Shown here piece after piece: positions 37,344-47,553 of a DNA stretch of 64,000 nt. The position numbers and the translations under genes are program-made. The stretch is from Pseudomonas sp. Z8(2022) (GTDB lineage: Bacteria > Pseudomonadota > Gammaproteobacteria > Pseudomonadales > Pseudomonadaceae), in assembly GCF_025837155.1 (NCBI RefSeq), contig NZ_CP107549.1, positions 3,596,001-3,660,000 on the forward strand, written 5' to 3'. The notes beneath the pieces were generated by a model, which saw nothing but the letters and a program-made list of their open reading frames with translations, was not told the DNA's origin and ran no database searches. The first letter of the stretch is position 1, and each line of letters starts with the position of its first letter.

Positions 37344-38051
37344 ATGGCCCACCCGAACATCGTCATTCTGACCGGCGCCGGTATCTCCGCCGAGAGCGGC
37401 ATCCGTACCTTCCGCGCCGCTGACGGACTCTGGGAAGAACACCGTATCGAAGAGGTAGCCACCCCCGAAGGCTTCGCCCGCGACCCGGCGCTGGTGCAGC
37501 GTTTCTACGACATGCGTCGTGCCCAGCTACGCGATCCGGCCATTGCACCGAATGCCGGACATCTGGCCCTGGCAGAGCTGGAGGCGCGCTGGCAGGGTGA
37601 ATTCCTGCTGGTCACGCAGAACGTCGACAACCTGCACGAACGCGCCGGCTCCAGGCGCCTGCTGCACATGCATGGCGAATTGCAGTCGATGCTGTGCAGC
37701 AACAGTCAACAGCGTTTTCCGCTCTTCGACGATATGCCTGTCAGCCAGGCGTGCGCCTGCTGCGGCCTGGTCGGCACCCTGCGTCCGGATATCGTCTGGT
37801 TCGGCGAGATGCCCTATCACATGGAGCGCATCTATGACGCGCTGGAGCAGTGCGAGCTGTTCGTCAGCATCGGCACCTCGGGTCATGTGTACCCGGCGGC
37901 GGGTTTCGTCGAACAGGCGCGCCAGGCCGGCGCGCATACCCTGGAGATCAACCTGGAGCCGAGCCTGGGTCACTCACTGTTCGACGAGAAACGCTACGGC
38001 CCGGCCAGCGAACAGCTGCCCCGCTGGGTGGCGGAACTGTTGAGTAGCTGA
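37344..38051 (+). CDS. cobB: NAD-dependent protein deacylase (sirtuin, CobB type)
   Basis: 235-aa class III sirtuin removing acyl groups from lysines. NAD-binding [10 protein letters not shown] is at residues ~10-19, [12 protein letters not shown] at ~93 and the catalytic histidine in LLHMHGEL at ~110. The YDMRR motif (~55) supplies the Tyr-x-x-Arg pair that lets the E. coli and SIRT5 enzymes remove succinyl and malonyl groups. A C-A-C-C pair is present (~138), but the first zinc pair is reduced to one cysteine (LCSNS), as in E. coli CobB. It is monocistronic as far as can be seen. Confidence 0.93.
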   Translation: MAHPNIVILTGAGISAESGIRTFRAADGLWEEHRIEEVATPEGFARDPALVQRFYDMRRAQLRDPAIAPNAGHLALAELEARWQGEFLLVTQNVDNLHERAGSRRLLHMHGELQSMLCSNSQQRFPLFDDMPVSQACACCGLVGTLRPDIVWFGEMPYHMERIYDALEQCELFVSIGTSGHVYPAAGFVEQARQAGAHTLEINLEPSLGHSLFDEKRYGPASEQLPRWVAELLSS

Positions 38052-38116
38052 GAGAGAACGCAGGCGGGTGAAAACCGCCAATACGCAAATGGCTGACCGA
38101 CCAAGCATTCCAACCC

Positions 38117-38166
38117 GCAGGAGCGCTTCAGCCGCGAACGGCTTTCGTGGCTGAAACCACTCCTGC
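38117..38166. repeat. REP-like palindrome
   Basis: Long imperfect inverted repeat: GCAGGAGCGCTTCAGCC on the left pairs with GGCTGAAACCACTCCTGC on the right through a CGAACGGCTTTCG centre. This resembles dispersed extragenic palindromes of Pseudomonas and lies between the convergent ends of the cobB gene and the 726-aa gene at 38192. Confidence 0.75.
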
Positions 38167-38191
38167 AAGGGCCCAATGCCCGGCAGTACCC

Positions 38192-40372
38192 TTAGCCGGC
38201 GGCGTCCTGAGCTGGCACCGCTGCTTCGGCCGGCACCTCGGGCTCCGGACTGAATACGCCGTTGCTCCAGGCGTAGTAACCCACTCCCAGCGCCAGCAGC
38301 AGCGCGATGACCCAGGGCCACAGCACCGGCTTGTTGGCATAGGGGTCACGCAGTGCCCGGTCGCTACCCTTGGGCAACGCCGCCATCTGCGTCAGCGCAG
38401 TGCCGAACGGGATGCTGATGCGCGCCTGGGCATTCACCGCCCAACCGTTGCCGTCGAGAATCGGACCAAGGCTGCGGCGGCGCAGCTTGAACCAGGCCAG
38501 CAGCATGGCCGGACCGGAAATGGCCAGCAGCACGCCGAGCAACAACAGCGGCACCTGCCACCAGGCCAGCGACAGGATTCCGGTGACCACCGCCGCCAGC
38601 GCCGTGCCCAGCGCCCCGACCGCCAGGCCGATGGCTGCGAAGATACCGGCGAACTTGGCGATGTCGAACGCCGGGGCGGGAGTCGCCGCCGGCGCAGCGC
38701 CGGTTTCGCTGACCGTTGCCGCAGTCTTGCTGACCATGTCGGCATCGCGACTGGCGGCCAGTTTCTGCACCTGATCGGAAACCAGCTTGGAAATGCGGCG
38801 ATACGGCGACCAGAACGCCTCGCGAATGCTGATCGCGTTCTGCACCACCTTGACCACGGTAGCATCCCAGTCGTTGCCGTCGCGATCGTAGAACAGGCCA
38901 TGGCGCCCCGCCTGCAGGTCGCCCTCGCTGCCAGCCGTTACCGCCACGACGATGTTCAGCGTCTCCTTGCCGCGTACCGGCTCACCGCGGCGAGTACAGG
39001 CGCAGTAAAGCAGGAAGCAGTCACTGGCCGACGCAACCTTGGCGTGAGCTTCGACGTCTTCGACTTCCACCGCCAGCTCACAGCTCTTGCCGTCGATATA
39101 CAGCACGCCGGCCTGGAACACCGCCTTCTCGTGACGCGAATAGAAGGCCTGGAAGGAGACGAAGTTGCGCAGCAACGTGACCAGGCCATGACGCAGGCGA
39201 ATCAGCTTGTCCAGCTCGACCAGGCCATCCGCCGCTTCGGCTACGGTCTTGTCCTCTTCCACCAGCGCCAGCAGACGCGCCTCGGTGCCCTGTTCCACCA
39301 GTTCGAGAATGCGCCCGCGCTCGAGAACCTCGGCGATCGCCACTTGCGGCGTCTCGGCACGCCAGGCCAGGTAGTTGCTGCACAGCGCGACCAGATGCTG
39401 CCACTGTTCGCGCGACAGGCTGTCCTGCTCACCGTAGACAGGCACCACCACACGCATACGGAACGCATCGATGGCTTGCTGCCAGGCCGGGTTGAGCCCC
39501 TTGTTCAGCGGCAGCTCGTCGCCATGCTGCACCACCGCCAGAGGCAGGCCGGCCACCTCGCCGGCGTCAGCCAGGGACAGCGAGGCCAGGCGCACCAGCT
39601 CTTCTTCCTGGGCGTTCATCAGGGCCGCGGCGCGCGGATCGAACTCGGCCATGGCCACGCGGGTGAAATAGTCGTCGATCTTGTCGCGCACGGCGCTCAG
39701 CGCCTCGACCGCCGCCACGGTACCTTCACCGAAGGCATCCAGCCCCTGCTCGGCAGCGCGCGCGTGCCAGGCGTGCAGCTGACGCGCCTGATCGAAGAAG
39801 GCGGTGATCTGCTCGACACCGATGGCCGGCTCGCCGCTGCGGTCGGTCTGTGCATCGAGGCAGGCGATGATGTCGGCGATGGCAGCCTTGAGCTCGGCAT
39901 CGTCGGTCAAGGTCGCCGGCACCAGGCCGTCGCCATTGGGCTGATGCGGCGGGAACAGCTGCGCCAGGTCAGCGGTATCGGCCGGCGTCAGGCTGTCGCC
40001 ATCGGGCCGCCCGAGCACGCCGAGCAGGCGTTGGGCCGCCAGGCGCAGGCGCGCGCCCACGGCATCGTCGGTCAACGAGGACAGTTGCAGCGGGCCGTCC
40101 TGGAACAGCACGTCCGGGTCGCGCAGGCGCGCCAGGGTCCAGTCCACCACGTCGAGAATTTCCGGGGCGCGGATACGACCATCAGCGTTCAGATCGATGT
40201 ACTGCAACATGCGCCGATCCAGCTCCAGGTTGTTCACCGGGCAGGCCAGACTGGCCCAGAGTTTCTGGTCCAGGCTGCGCAGGGCGGCGAGGTCGGCGGG
40301 CGTTTCCAGTTGCACCTGATCGAAGCCGCCGGCACGGAAGAAGCGCCAGCGATGCGCGATAGCTTGAGTCAT
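38192..40372 (-). CDS. Uncharacterised 726-aa membrane protein with an EF-hand loop
   Basis: I do not recognise a family. Near residues 60-71 there is a canonical EF-hand calcium loop (DLNADGRIRAPE: D1, N3, D5, G6, I8, E12). Residues ~80-500 are helical and mostly soluble, with no enzyme signature. The C-terminal third has hydrophobic segments at about 555-580 and 585-612 and again near 680-700 (WPWVIALLLALGVGYYAW), after which comes a short acidic Pro/Ala tail. So a large cytoplasmic domain seems tied to the inner membrane by its C-terminus. It is a single gene beside cobB. Start at 40372 is clear; the role is unknown. Confidence 0.8.
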   Translation of the reverse strand: MTQAIAHRWRFFRAGGFDQVQLETPADLAALRSLDQKLWASLACPVNNLELDRRMLQYIDLNADGRIRAPEILDVVDWTLARLRDPDVLFQDGPLQLSSLTDDAVGARLRLAAQRLLGVLGRPDGDSLTPADTADLAQLFPPHQPNGDGLVPATLTDDAELKAAIADIIACLDAQTDRSGEPAIGVEQITAFFDQARQLHAWHARAAEQGLDAFGEGTVAAVEALSAVRDKIDDYFTRVAMAEFDPRAAALMNAQEEELVRLASLSLADAGEVAGLPLAVVQHGDELPLNKGLNPAWQQAIDAFRMRVVVPVYGEQDSLSREQWQHLVALCSNYLAWRAETPQVAIAEVLERGRILELVEQGTEARLLALVEEDKTVAEAADGLVELDKLIRLRHGLVTLLRNFVSFQAFYSRHEKAVFQAGVLYIDGKSCELAVEVEDVEAHAKVASASDCFLLYCACTRRGEPVRGKETLNIVVAVTAGSEGDLQAGRHGLFYDRDGNDWDATVVKVVQNAISIREAFWSPYRRISKLVSDQVQKLAASRDADMVSKTAATVSETGAAPAATPAPAFDIAKFAGIFAAIGLAVGALGTALAAVVTGILSLAWWQVPLLLLGVLLAISGPAMLLAWFKLRRRSLGPILDGNGWAVNAQARISIPFGTALTQMAALPKGSDRALRDPYANKPVLWPWVIALLLALGVGYYAWSNGVFSPEPEVPAEAAVPAQDAAG

Positions 40373-40573
40373 CTACAAAAGATCCTTTGTTTGTGAGGGG
40401 ACTGCGCCAAGGAACCGGCCATGGTCAGCGTGCGCATCGACGCTGAATAATGTAACTGGCTCCTACGTCCCAGGCGCTGCTCGGTCCAGTGTAACCGAGC
40501 TACAGCGGTGTGCGCCTACCCCGCCCCGGCTGTTTGATCAGCGTTTCGAGCCCCCGGAGGGCGACCAGCGTCC

Positions 40574-42622
40574 CTAGCCGCCGCGGATCTGCTTCAACAA
40601 CGGCTCGCACTGGCTAGGCTCGTCTCCCGCACTGGGCGCCACCAAGGCCAGCAAACCGGCTGCCGGCGCCACGGCTACACCCAATGCCACCAGCCCGGCA
40701 CCGCGCAACGCCAGCGGTGTCGCCTGTACCCCCGGCGACGGCGCCTTGAACGTGCCGCGTACGTAGAGCGGCGAGCGCAGGGAAAAGATGCGGAAGCCCT
40801 TGGTCGACGGTGTGATGGTGAAATCCAGCCGCTCGCTGGCGAAGTTGGCGCTACCGTCGACCTTGATCACCGCGTTGTCGGTATCGATGACGAACAGCCG
40901 CGTGCTCATCAGCCCACCCTTGATGCCGAGATCGGCTGCCGCGCAGTGGATCTTCACATCCTCGTCGCCGAACAGCCGACCCACCAGGTAGTTGCCGACA
41001 TTCAGCCCGGCGATCTCCATCAGCCCGCGACTGACCGCGCCATCGTTGATCAGCATGTTCAGCTCACCATCGGCACTGCCGAGCAGGGCTGCCACCGAGT
41101 TGCCGCGACCGCTGATGCGCGCATCGCCGTTCAACTTGCCAAGGCTGGTCTGCATCGGCGCAAAGGTGGGGAACAGCTGCTTGAGCCCGAGATCGCGCGC
41201 GCGCAGGCGCATCTGCCCCTGCAACGGCGTGGTCGCGCCATCGAGGTGAATCTGCGCATCGAGCGCGCCGCCGGCCATGCCGAAGCGCAGCGGCTCGAGA
41301 CTGAGCACGCCGTCGTTGAGCAGCACATGGGTGTCCAGATCGCTGATCGGCAGCTGCTCGCTGTGCACGATGCGCTGGCCGACGAAGCGCACGTCGGCAT
41401 CCATCGCACGCCAGCGGTCGGTACGGAACTCCGCGACCGGCAGGACCTTGTTCGCCGGCTGCGTATCGCGTTCACCACGCTCACGCTTGTCGGCGCTGGA
41501 ATCCGCGCCGATCAGCGGCGCCAGATCGCTGAACAGCAGCTGCCTAGAGGTCAGGCTGCCGGACAGTTTCGCTCGTGGCTGCCCCGCAACGAAGGTCAGA
41601 TCGCCGTGAATGTCGCTGTCGCCGATACGCCCGTTGAAGCCCAGATAGCGGAAGGTCGCCCCGTCGGCATCCCGCAGATCGGCCTGCAGGTGACCGTCGG
41701 TGCTGTAGGCCGGCGTATCCGGCAGGGTGACGCCGGTAAGCGGATAGAGATGCCCCAGACTGGCGCCGGACAGTTGCAGACGAAGATCCAGCGCGCCCAG
41801 ACTCTGCGGGTCGCTCAGGCTGCCGGCGACACGAATACGAGTAGCGTCGATACGCACATCCGCCTGTAACGGGAAAGGTCGCGAGGCATCATGCAGCGCC
41901 AGAAGGCCGCCGACCTTGCCGCTCCCGGTCAGCGGCTGGCCGCGAAAGCTACCCTCGGTCTGCCAGGCGAAGGCGTAATCCTGCGCGCTGGCATTGCTCT
42001 CGGCCAGACGCCCGGCAGCGTCCTTGCCGACGATATCGGCAAAAGGAATGGGCTCGCCAAGCGGCTGGACCGCCACCTCCAGGCGGGTATCGCTGACCTT
42101 GTCATCCAGCTTCACCTGGCCCTGGTCGAACGCGATGGTGCCGATATCCAGCGTCCAGGGACTGCTCTGTTCGTCCTCCTGCTCGCGGCCCAGATCGAAC
42201 ACCCAGTTGGCGCGCCCATCGGCCAGGCGCTGCAAATCGACGATCGGCGCACCGAGTTCGATACTCGGGATGCTCACCGTCTTCCACAACAGTGGCAGGA
42301 GCGACAGGCGCAAACGCACGCTGTCGAGACTGACGAAAGTGTCGCCCTGCGCCCAGTCCGGATTGCCCAGACGCAGGTGCTCGGCAGCGAAATTCGGCCA
42401 TGGCACCCAGCCGCTCGGCCCCTGAAGGTCGGCTTCGCGCTGCCAGATCACCCGCAGATCGCCTTCGATGGCGAAGGGTCGATTCAGCGCCGCCGAAACC
42501 TGCTCATTGATCAGCGGACGCGCGCGATTCCAGTCGAACAGCACCAGAAGCAGCATCAGCGCCGCCACCAGCAGCAGAAAAGTGGCGAACAACGCGCCCA
42601 TCAGCTTGCGAACCTGGCGCAC
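40574..42622 (-). CDS. AsmA-family protein
   Basis: 682-aa AsmA-like protein with one N-terminal membrane helix (about residues 8-29) and a long periplasmic beta-rich body. The opening FDWNRARPLINEQVSAALNRPFAIEGDL is the family's conserved start (shown here as its overall pattern DWNRAR and RPFAIEGDL), and the AsmA C-terminal domain lies at about 430-620 (KLNGDARISGRGNSVAAL, then GLNVGNYLVGRLFGD). AsmA-like proteins are thought to form bridges for phospholipid movement toward the outer membrane. It is divergent from tatD with about 140 bp between starts. Confidence 0.9.
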   Translation of the reverse strand: MRQVRKLMGALFATFLLLVAALMLLLVLFDWNRARPLINEQVSAALNRPFAIEGDLRVIWQREADLQGPSGWVPWPNFAAEHLRLGNPDWAQGDTFVSLDSVRLRLSLLPLLWKTVSIPSIELGAPIVDLQRLADGRANWVFDLGREQEDEQSSPWTLDIGTIAFDQGQVKLDDKVSDTRLEVAVQPLGEPIPFADIVGKDAAGRLAESNASAQDYAFAWQTEGSFRGQPLTGSGKVGGLLALHDASRPFPLQADVRIDATRIRVAGSLSDPQSLGALDLRLQLSGASLGHLYPLTGVTLPDTPAYSTDGHLQADLRDADGATFRYLGFNGRIGDSDIHGDLTFVAGQPRAKLSGSLTSRQLLFSDLAPLIGADSSADKRERGERDTQPANKVLPVAEFRTDRWRAMDADVRFVGQRIVHSEQLPISDLDTHVLLNDGVLSLEPLRFGMAGGALDAQIHLDGATTPLQGQMRLRARDLGLKQLFPTFAPMQTSLGKLNGDARISGRGNSVAALLGSADGELNMLINDGAVSRGLMEIAGLNVGNYLVGRLFGDEDVKIHCAAADLGIKGGLMSTRLFVIDTDNAVIKVDGSANFASERLDFTITPSTKGFRIFSLRSPLYVRGTFKAPSPGVQATPLALRGAGLVALGVAVAPAAGLLALVAPSAGDEPSQCEPLLKQIRGG

Positions 42623-42759
42623 CCGGCGACCTCCTTGATTTCACGGTCCGAATAAAACTCGTGCATAACCATACGACTGAAAAGACTGGCCAATGCTCCC
42701 CGGCACTGGCAGGAGAAGCGAAAATAGCCGACCCTGAAAGCCCGCTTGCGAGCCGACCG

Positions 42760-43539
42760 ATGCGCCTGATCGACACCCACACCCACCTGGACTTCCCCGA
42801 CTTCGACGCTGACCGCACCGAGGTACTCGCACGCAGCCGTGCGCTGGGCGTACAGCGACTGGTGGTACTCGGGGTCTACCAGGCCAACTGGCAGCGCCTG
42901 TGGCATCTGGTCGAGGCAAACGAGGACCTGCATGCCGCGTTCGGTTTGCACCCGGTGTATCTGGATGATCACCAGCCGCAGCACCTCGACGAACTGCGCG
43001 ACTGGCTGAGCAGACTGGCTGGCCACCGCAAGCTCTGCGCCGTCGGTGAATTCGGCCTGGATTACTACCTGGAAGCACTGGATCGGCAGCGCCAGCAAGC
43101 TCTCTTCGAAGCGCAGCTTGAACTGGCAATCGAGTTCCAGTTGCCGGCACTGCTACACGTGCGCCGCGCGCACGCCGCCACCATCGCCACGCTCAAGCGC
43201 TTTCGCCCGAAACGCGGCGGCATCATCCATGCGTTCGCCGGCAGCTACGAAGAAGCGCGTGAGTATATCAAGCTGGGCTTTCGCCTAGGCCTCGGCGGCG
43301 CCGCTACCTGGCCGCAGGCCAATCGCCTGCGCAAGGTGGTGGCGCAGCTACCGGAGCAATCCATCGTGCTGGAGACCGACGCTCCGGACATGGCGCCGGC
43401 CATGCACCCACACCAGCGCAACAGCCCCGAATACCTGGCGGACATCTGCGCCGAGCTGGCAGCGTTGCGCGGCGTTACGCCCGAAGAGCTGGCAGCTGCC
43501 AGCAGCCGCAATGCGCATGAGCTGTTCGGCTGGGATTAG
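42760..43539 (+). CDS. TatD-family metal-dependent hydrolase/DNase
   Basis: 259-aa TIM-barrel metallohydrolase. The metal ligands are visible: IDTHTHLDF (residues ~4-12), the glutamate in GEFGLDYY (~95), a histidine in LLHVRRA (~130) and GGIIHAFAG (~155), and the final aspartate in VLETDAPDM (~207). TatD-family members degrade DNA 3' to 5' and act in DNA quality control. The start at 42760 (MRLIDTHTH) begins directly with the metal motif as is usual; a longer in-frame opening to 42661 is unlikely to be real. Confidence 0.92.
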   Translation: MRLIDTHTHLDFPDFDADRTEVLARSRALGVQRLVVLGVYQANWQRLWHLVEANEDLHAAFGLHPVYLDDHQPQHLDELRDWLSRLAGHRKLCAVGEFGLDYYLEALDRQRQQALFEAQLELAIEFQLPALLHVRRAHAATIATLKRFRPKRGGIIHAFAGSYEEAREYIKLGFRLGLGGAATWPQANRLRKVVAQLPEQSIVLETDAPDMAPAMHPHQRNSPEYLADICAELAALRGVTPEELAAASSRNAHELFGWD

Positions 43540-43613
43540 TTCGAACGCATCCGTGGAAGAGGCCTCAGCCACGACCGCCGCACAAGCGTCGCCGCCGAAG
43601 CCCCCACGAATGG

Positions 43614-45644
43614 TCAGACGCGGAATGCTCCGATCAACTGCTTGAGCCGTACTACCAGTTCGCTCAGTTCGCGACTGGCCTGTTCGGTCTGGCTGGCGCC
43701 GGCAGCCGTGCGCTCACCGGCATGGTTGATCTCGACGATGTTCTGATCGATGTCGTGCGCTACCGCCGTCTGCTGCTCGGCTGCGGCGGCGATCTGCTGG
43801 TTCTGGTCGACGATCATGCCCACGGCGCCAAGAATGTTCTCCAGTGCCTGCTGCACCTTGCCCGACTCGCTCATGGTGCCATCGGCCGTCTGGTGACTGG
43901 CATTCATTGCCTTGACCGCAGCGGCGACACCGCCCTGCAGCCTGGCGATCATCGCCTCGATCTCCTCGGTGGACTGCTGGGTACGCTTGGCCAGGTTGCG
44001 CACCTCGTCGGCCACTACGGCGAAACCACGGCCCTGCTCTCCCGCACGCGCCGCCTCGATGGCGGCATTGAGCGCGAGCAGGTTGGTCTGCTCGGCAATC
44101 CCCTTGATCACGTCCAGCACCTGGCTGATCGACGCACTGTCGCTGGCCAGCTGGTTGATCACTGCTACCGACTGGTCGATTTCGCCCGCCAGCCGCTGGA
44201 TCGCGCCCACCTGTTGCTCGACCAGCTCACGGCCACTGACCGTTTCCTGATTCACGCCCTGCGCACTGGCCACTGCTGCGGCAGCGCTGCGCGCCACTTC
44301 CTGGGCGGTGGCGGACATCTCATTCATCGCCGTCGCCACCTGTTCGATCTGCGCGCGCTGGCTGGCCACGGCCTGGTTGCTCTCACCCGAAACCATTTCG
44401 ACCCGGTCGGCCTGCCCACCCACCTCGCCCACGGTATGGCCGACACGCTCGATCAGGTCATGAATGCGTTTCACGGTCTGGTTGAATACCTGGCCCAGCT
44501 CACCCAGCTCATCGCGGCTGTGCGCCTGGAAGCTGACCGTCATGTCACCGGCAGCCACCTTGTCCATGACCTGACCGAGATTCTTCAGGGTTGTGCGGGT
44601 GGACACGTAGAAACCGCTGTAGAGGTAAACGATCAGCAGGAAAACCACCACCAGCGCCACCACCAGCAGCACCATCTGCGCACGGTTTTCAGCGAGTCGC
44701 GCGCTCAACTGGCTGTCGAGGAAAGCCAGCAGGCCGTCATTGAAAGCATAGGTCCTGGCCATCTGCTGGCTGATCTGCTCATAGAACTGCGCCCAGGGCG
44801 TATCCAGGCTGTCGGCAACGATGACCTGATCCTCGAACAGCACACCACTGTCCTTCAGGCTCTGCCGGCTCGCCTCTGCCAGGCTGCCGAGACCGCCCTG
44901 TGCAGAGACGTTGCCAGACAGGGCCTCCTGCAGATTCAGGCCGTACTCGGCATGCAGTTTCTCCAACTGCAGCAGCAGATCGTCGAACTTGGTGCTGGCG
45001 GCAGAGTTGAGAAACCCCTGGCCCAGGGAATAGGAGCCGATGGCGCGGCCCTGACTGAGAACTTGGCTGATCTGCGGAGTGACGTTGGTGATCAGCTCGG
45101 TGAGCTGGCGCACCTGACGCTGCGGATCTTGGCTCAGGCCAGCCTGACTGGCGATCAGCTTGATGAAAACCTGGGACGATCCCAACAGTTTCTCGACGAT
45201 CACCATCTTGCTCTGCAGCGAAGTCTCGGCCTCTGCGCCTTTCAACTCAGCCAGCAGTTCGTCACGCTTGGCGACGAACTCCTCTGCCTGTTCGCTATCA
45301 CTGGTCACCGGCTGCAACGCTTGCAGCCCGGCACTGAGCGAGCGCTGCAGCTGATCGATGCGGCCTTCCAGATCACCCGCCTGACCGGACTGACCAATCA
45401 TCGCGTTGATCTGCACCAGATCGTTGAGGCTCTCGAGGTCACGGCGCAGTTGCAAGCTGGCGCCAAGCAGCTCGAGACTTTCCAGAGCCGTCTGGGTGCC
45501 GACAAACTGACGATAGGAATCTCGCACCAGATAGAAGTTGGTGACGAGCATGGGCAGGAAGAATAGAACGCTGATCAGGCTGAACTTCATACCGAAGCTG
45601 AGGCGATTCATCAGCGCAATGGCCGGATACAACACGGTCTTCAC
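43614..45644 (-). CDS. Methyl-accepting chemotaxis protein
   Basis: 676-aa chemoreceptor. A first helix (about residues 20-42) and a second (~325-345, [20 protein letters not shown]) bracket a ~280-residue helical periplasmic sensor of unknown ligand. A HAMP domain ([20 protein letters not shown]) and the cytoplasmic signalling hairpin follow, with the invariant tip [20 protein letters not shown] near residue 530 that contacts CheA and CheW. There is no C-terminal pentapeptide for CheR docking. It stands 320 bp from the ampDE operon and matches the position of PA4520 in P. aeruginosa as I recall it. Confidence 0.95.
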   Translation of the reverse strand: MKTVLYPAIALMNRLSFGMKFSLISVLFFLPMLVTNFYLVRDSYRQFVGTQTALESLELLGASLQLRRDLESLNDLVQINAMIGQSGQAGDLEGRIDQLQRSLSAGLQALQPVTSDSEQAEEFVAKRDELLAELKGAEAETSLQSKMVIVEKLLGSSQVFIKLIASQAGLSQDPQRQVRQLTELITNVTPQISQVLSQGRAIGSYSLGQGFLNSAASTKFDDLLLQLEKLHAEYGLNLQEALSGNVSAQGGLGSLAEASRQSLKDSGVLFEDQVIVADSLDTPWAQFYEQISQQMARTYAFNDGLLAFLDSQLSARLAENRAQMVLLVVALVVVFLLIVYLYSGFYVSTRTTLKNLGQVMDKVAAGDMTVSFQAHSRDELGELGQVFNQTVKRIHDLIERVGHTVGEVGGQADRVEMVSGESNQAVASQRAQIEQVATAMNEMSATAQEVARSAAAAVASAQGVNQETVSGRELVEQQVGAIQRLAGEIDQSVAVINQLASDSASISQVLDVIKGIAEQTNLLALNAAIEAARAGEQGRGFAVVADEVRNLAKRTQQSTEEIEAMIARLQGGVAAAVKAMNASHQTADGTMSESGKVQQALENILGAVGMIVDQNQQIAAAAEQQTAVAHDIDQNIVEINHAGERTAAGASQTEQASRELSELVVRLKQLIGAFRV

Positions 45645-45963
45645 TAGAAGTCTCCAGTTGCCATTATTGTTATAAGTATCGTTGGATCACTGCTGAGCCT
45701 CTTGCGGGCTGGTGACAGTGTCCTATGTCGACCGATCTCTTGCGCGCCCATCCATGAGGCGAATGCAGGCAGATAAATGTGACGAAAATCACCAAACCGG
45801 ATCGACTGCAGCCCGTTATACCCGTTATCGACACGCCTCTCTGTAACTTAAGGTTAAACGCATGCCGGGCCGGCGCCTGCTGATGAAGCACGCCGATAAC
45901 CCACCCAGAAATGCACAGGGCGGCTTACGCCGCCCTGAGAAGAATGTTGTGCTCCTCGCCCAA
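45645..45963. other. Intergenic region between the chemoreceptor and ampE
   Basis: No gene is seen in these ~320 bp. The chemoreceptor promoter should be here, with an A+T-rich stretch just before its start. The ampE-side hairpin is at 45916-45937. Confidence 0.55.
45916..45937 (-). terminator. Terminator-like hairpin after ampE
   Basis: CAGGGCGGC (45916-45924) and GCCGCCCTG (45929-45937) form a perfect 9-bp stem with a TTAC loop, 27 bp beyond the ampE stop. The T run on the minus strand is weak. Confidence 0.65.
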
Positions 45964-46797
45964 CTAGAAAAACAGCACCCAGACCGCGTAACCGGCGTAC
46001 CAGACCACCGCAGCACGAATCAGCAACTGCCAGAGCTGGTCCAGCGTATCGACGCCGGCCTCGCCCATCACCGGAGGCGGCATCTCGCCGGCTGCACGCC
46101 CGGCCTTGGCCACCAGTTGTGCGGCAGAAATGTCCCAACTCAGCAGCTCATGCAGCACAGCGCGGCTGACGGCGACGAAGTTGCCGACCAGCGCAAAGCT
46201 CGAAGCCAGCACCCGCGACGGCAACCAGTCGAAGGCATGGCGCAGCTGCACGGCGCGCTCACGCAGGGCCGGCTGCTCAGCATGTTCGGCACTCAGCGCC
46301 AGCAGACGATAGGCCAGCGCAGCCATCGGCCCCAGCATCAGATACCAGAAGATCACTGCGAAAAAGCTCTGATAGGCCTGCCATAGCAGATGTCCCTGAA
46401 CCTGAGGCAGCAACTCGGTGCCCTCCTCCGGCTGCAATCTCAGGTCACGTTCGGCCGCGTGGTAGGCAGCCTGACCATCACCGCGCCGCCAGGCATCACG
46501 AAACGGCCCCAGCGCCGCGAGCAGATCACCACGCCCCAGGCTGTAGATCAGCACCAGCAGATGCACCGGCAAGGCCAGCCAACCATAGGCCAGCGGCTTG
46601 AGCAGCAGCAGAAGCAGTCCCAGCGCCAACACCGGCAACAGAACCAGAACGGCCAGGCACAACCATGGAGCCTGCTGCAGCCCGCCCTGTTGCAGGCGTT
46701 GCAGTTGCCTCAGCCAGGGACCGTCCTGCTGGATACGCAGGCGCCAGGCGGAAAATTTCTCGGCCCACAGCACCAGCAGAATCACCAGAAAACTCAT
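45964..46797 (-). CDS. ampE: Regulatory signalling modulator AmpE
   Basis: 277-aa inner-membrane protein with about four to five helices (starting MSFLVILLVLWAEKFSA; others at ~45-90 and near 145-165). AmpE is encoded with AmpD and is implicated in sensing for AmpC beta-lactamase control, though its biochemical role is unsettled. Its start codon lies 2 bp after the ampD stop, so the two are one operon. It has relatives among CobD/CbiB-like membrane proteins. Confidence 0.92.
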   Translation of the reverse strand: MSFLVILLVLWAEKFSAWRLRIQQDGPWLRQLQRLQQGGLQQAPWLCLAVLVLLPVLALGLLLLLLKPLAYGWLALPVHLLVLIYSLGRGDLLAALGPFRDAWRRGDGQAAYHAAERDLRLQPEEGTELLPQVQGHLLWQAYQSFFAVIFWYLMLGPMAALAYRLLALSAEHAEQPALRERAVQLRHAFDWLPSRVLASSFALVGNFVAVSRAVLHELLSWDISAAQLVAKAGRAAGEMPPPVMGEAGVDTLDQLWQLLIRAAVVWYAGYAVWVLFF

Positions 46798-46799
46798 TG

Positions 46800-47351
46800 C
46801 TACCTCTCCTTCAGTTCGGCATGCAGACGCGACCAGTCGAACGCGGGGCCCGGATCGGTCTTGCGTCCGGGGGCGATGTCGCAGTGACCACGGATACGCT
46901 GCGTCGACAAGGCCGGATAGGCATCCAGCAATTGCCGCGTCAGCTCCGCGAGTCGGGCGTATTGCGCATCGCTGTAGGGCAGATCATCCGTCCCTTCCAG
47001 CTCCACACCCAATGAAAAGTCGTTGCAGTTGTCGCGCCCCTCGAACCAGGAAACCCCGGCGTGCCAGGCGCGATCCAGGCAGGAGACGAACTGGGTCACC
47101 CTGCCATCACGCTCGATGAAGAAATGCGCGGAAACCTGCAGAGTCGCAATCTCGGCAAAGAAGGGATGCTCGTGTGTCGGCAGACGGTTCTGGAAGAATT
47201 CCAGCACCTTGCCCGTTCCGAACTGCCCGGGCGGCAGGCTGATGTTGTGCACCACCAGCAGGGAGATCTCGCCCGTGGGGCGAGCATTGAAATTCGGCGA
47301 GGGGCAGTGATGAACACCCTGAAACCAGCCGGTCGTGGGGTCGAGTTGCAT
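46800..47351 (-). CDS. ampD: 1,6-anhydro-N-acetylmuramyl-L-alanine amidase AmpD
   Basis: 183-aa cytoplasmic zinc amidase that cleaves the peptide from anhydro-muropeptides during wall recycling; its loss derepresses ampC. The zinc ligands are seen in VVHNISLPP (His ~34), RAWHAGVSWF region and RGHCDIAPGRKTDPGP (His and Asp near 155-165). The start at 47351 (MQLDPTTGWF) has AGGAG at a good distance. It is first in the ampD-ampE operon. Confidence 0.95.
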   Translation of the reverse strand: MQLDPTTGWFQGVHHCPSPNFNARPTGEISLLVVHNISLPPGQFGTGKVLEFFQNRLPTHEHPFFAEIATLQVSAHFFIERDGRVTQFVSCLDRAWHAGVSWFEGRDNCNDFSLGVELEGTDDLPYSDAQYARLAELTRQLLDAYPALSTQRIRGHCDIAPGRKTDPGPAFDWSRLHAELKER

Positions 47352-47553
47352 GTGGCACTCCTGAGCGTGCCCACACTCTAGAGCAGCCAACCCGCACGGC
47401 CAAGAGCGAGACAGCAACAGGGTGTATGAATCGAAGGGATTGCGGCTTGGAAAATACGCACGGTGGAGCGATCAAGCGGGACCGGAGACGTCGCCGCCGT
47501 GAGGCACCTAAAAGCCCTCCGTTACCGGGAGCCAGGCGCCCCCCGGCAACGAA

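Noticed and set aside
38147..40396. 749-codon plus-strand frame opposite the EF-hand protein gene
   Set aside because: The minus-strand frame has proper membrane helices and a clear start; the plus-strand product is Gln/Arg/His-rich, typical of an antisense translation. As the minus-strand protein is itself unknown, this choice rests on sequence character only.
43722..45566. 614-codon plus-strand frame opposite the chemoreceptor
   Set aside because: His/Leu-rich shadow of the chemoreceptor coding strand; no start signal and no family pattern.
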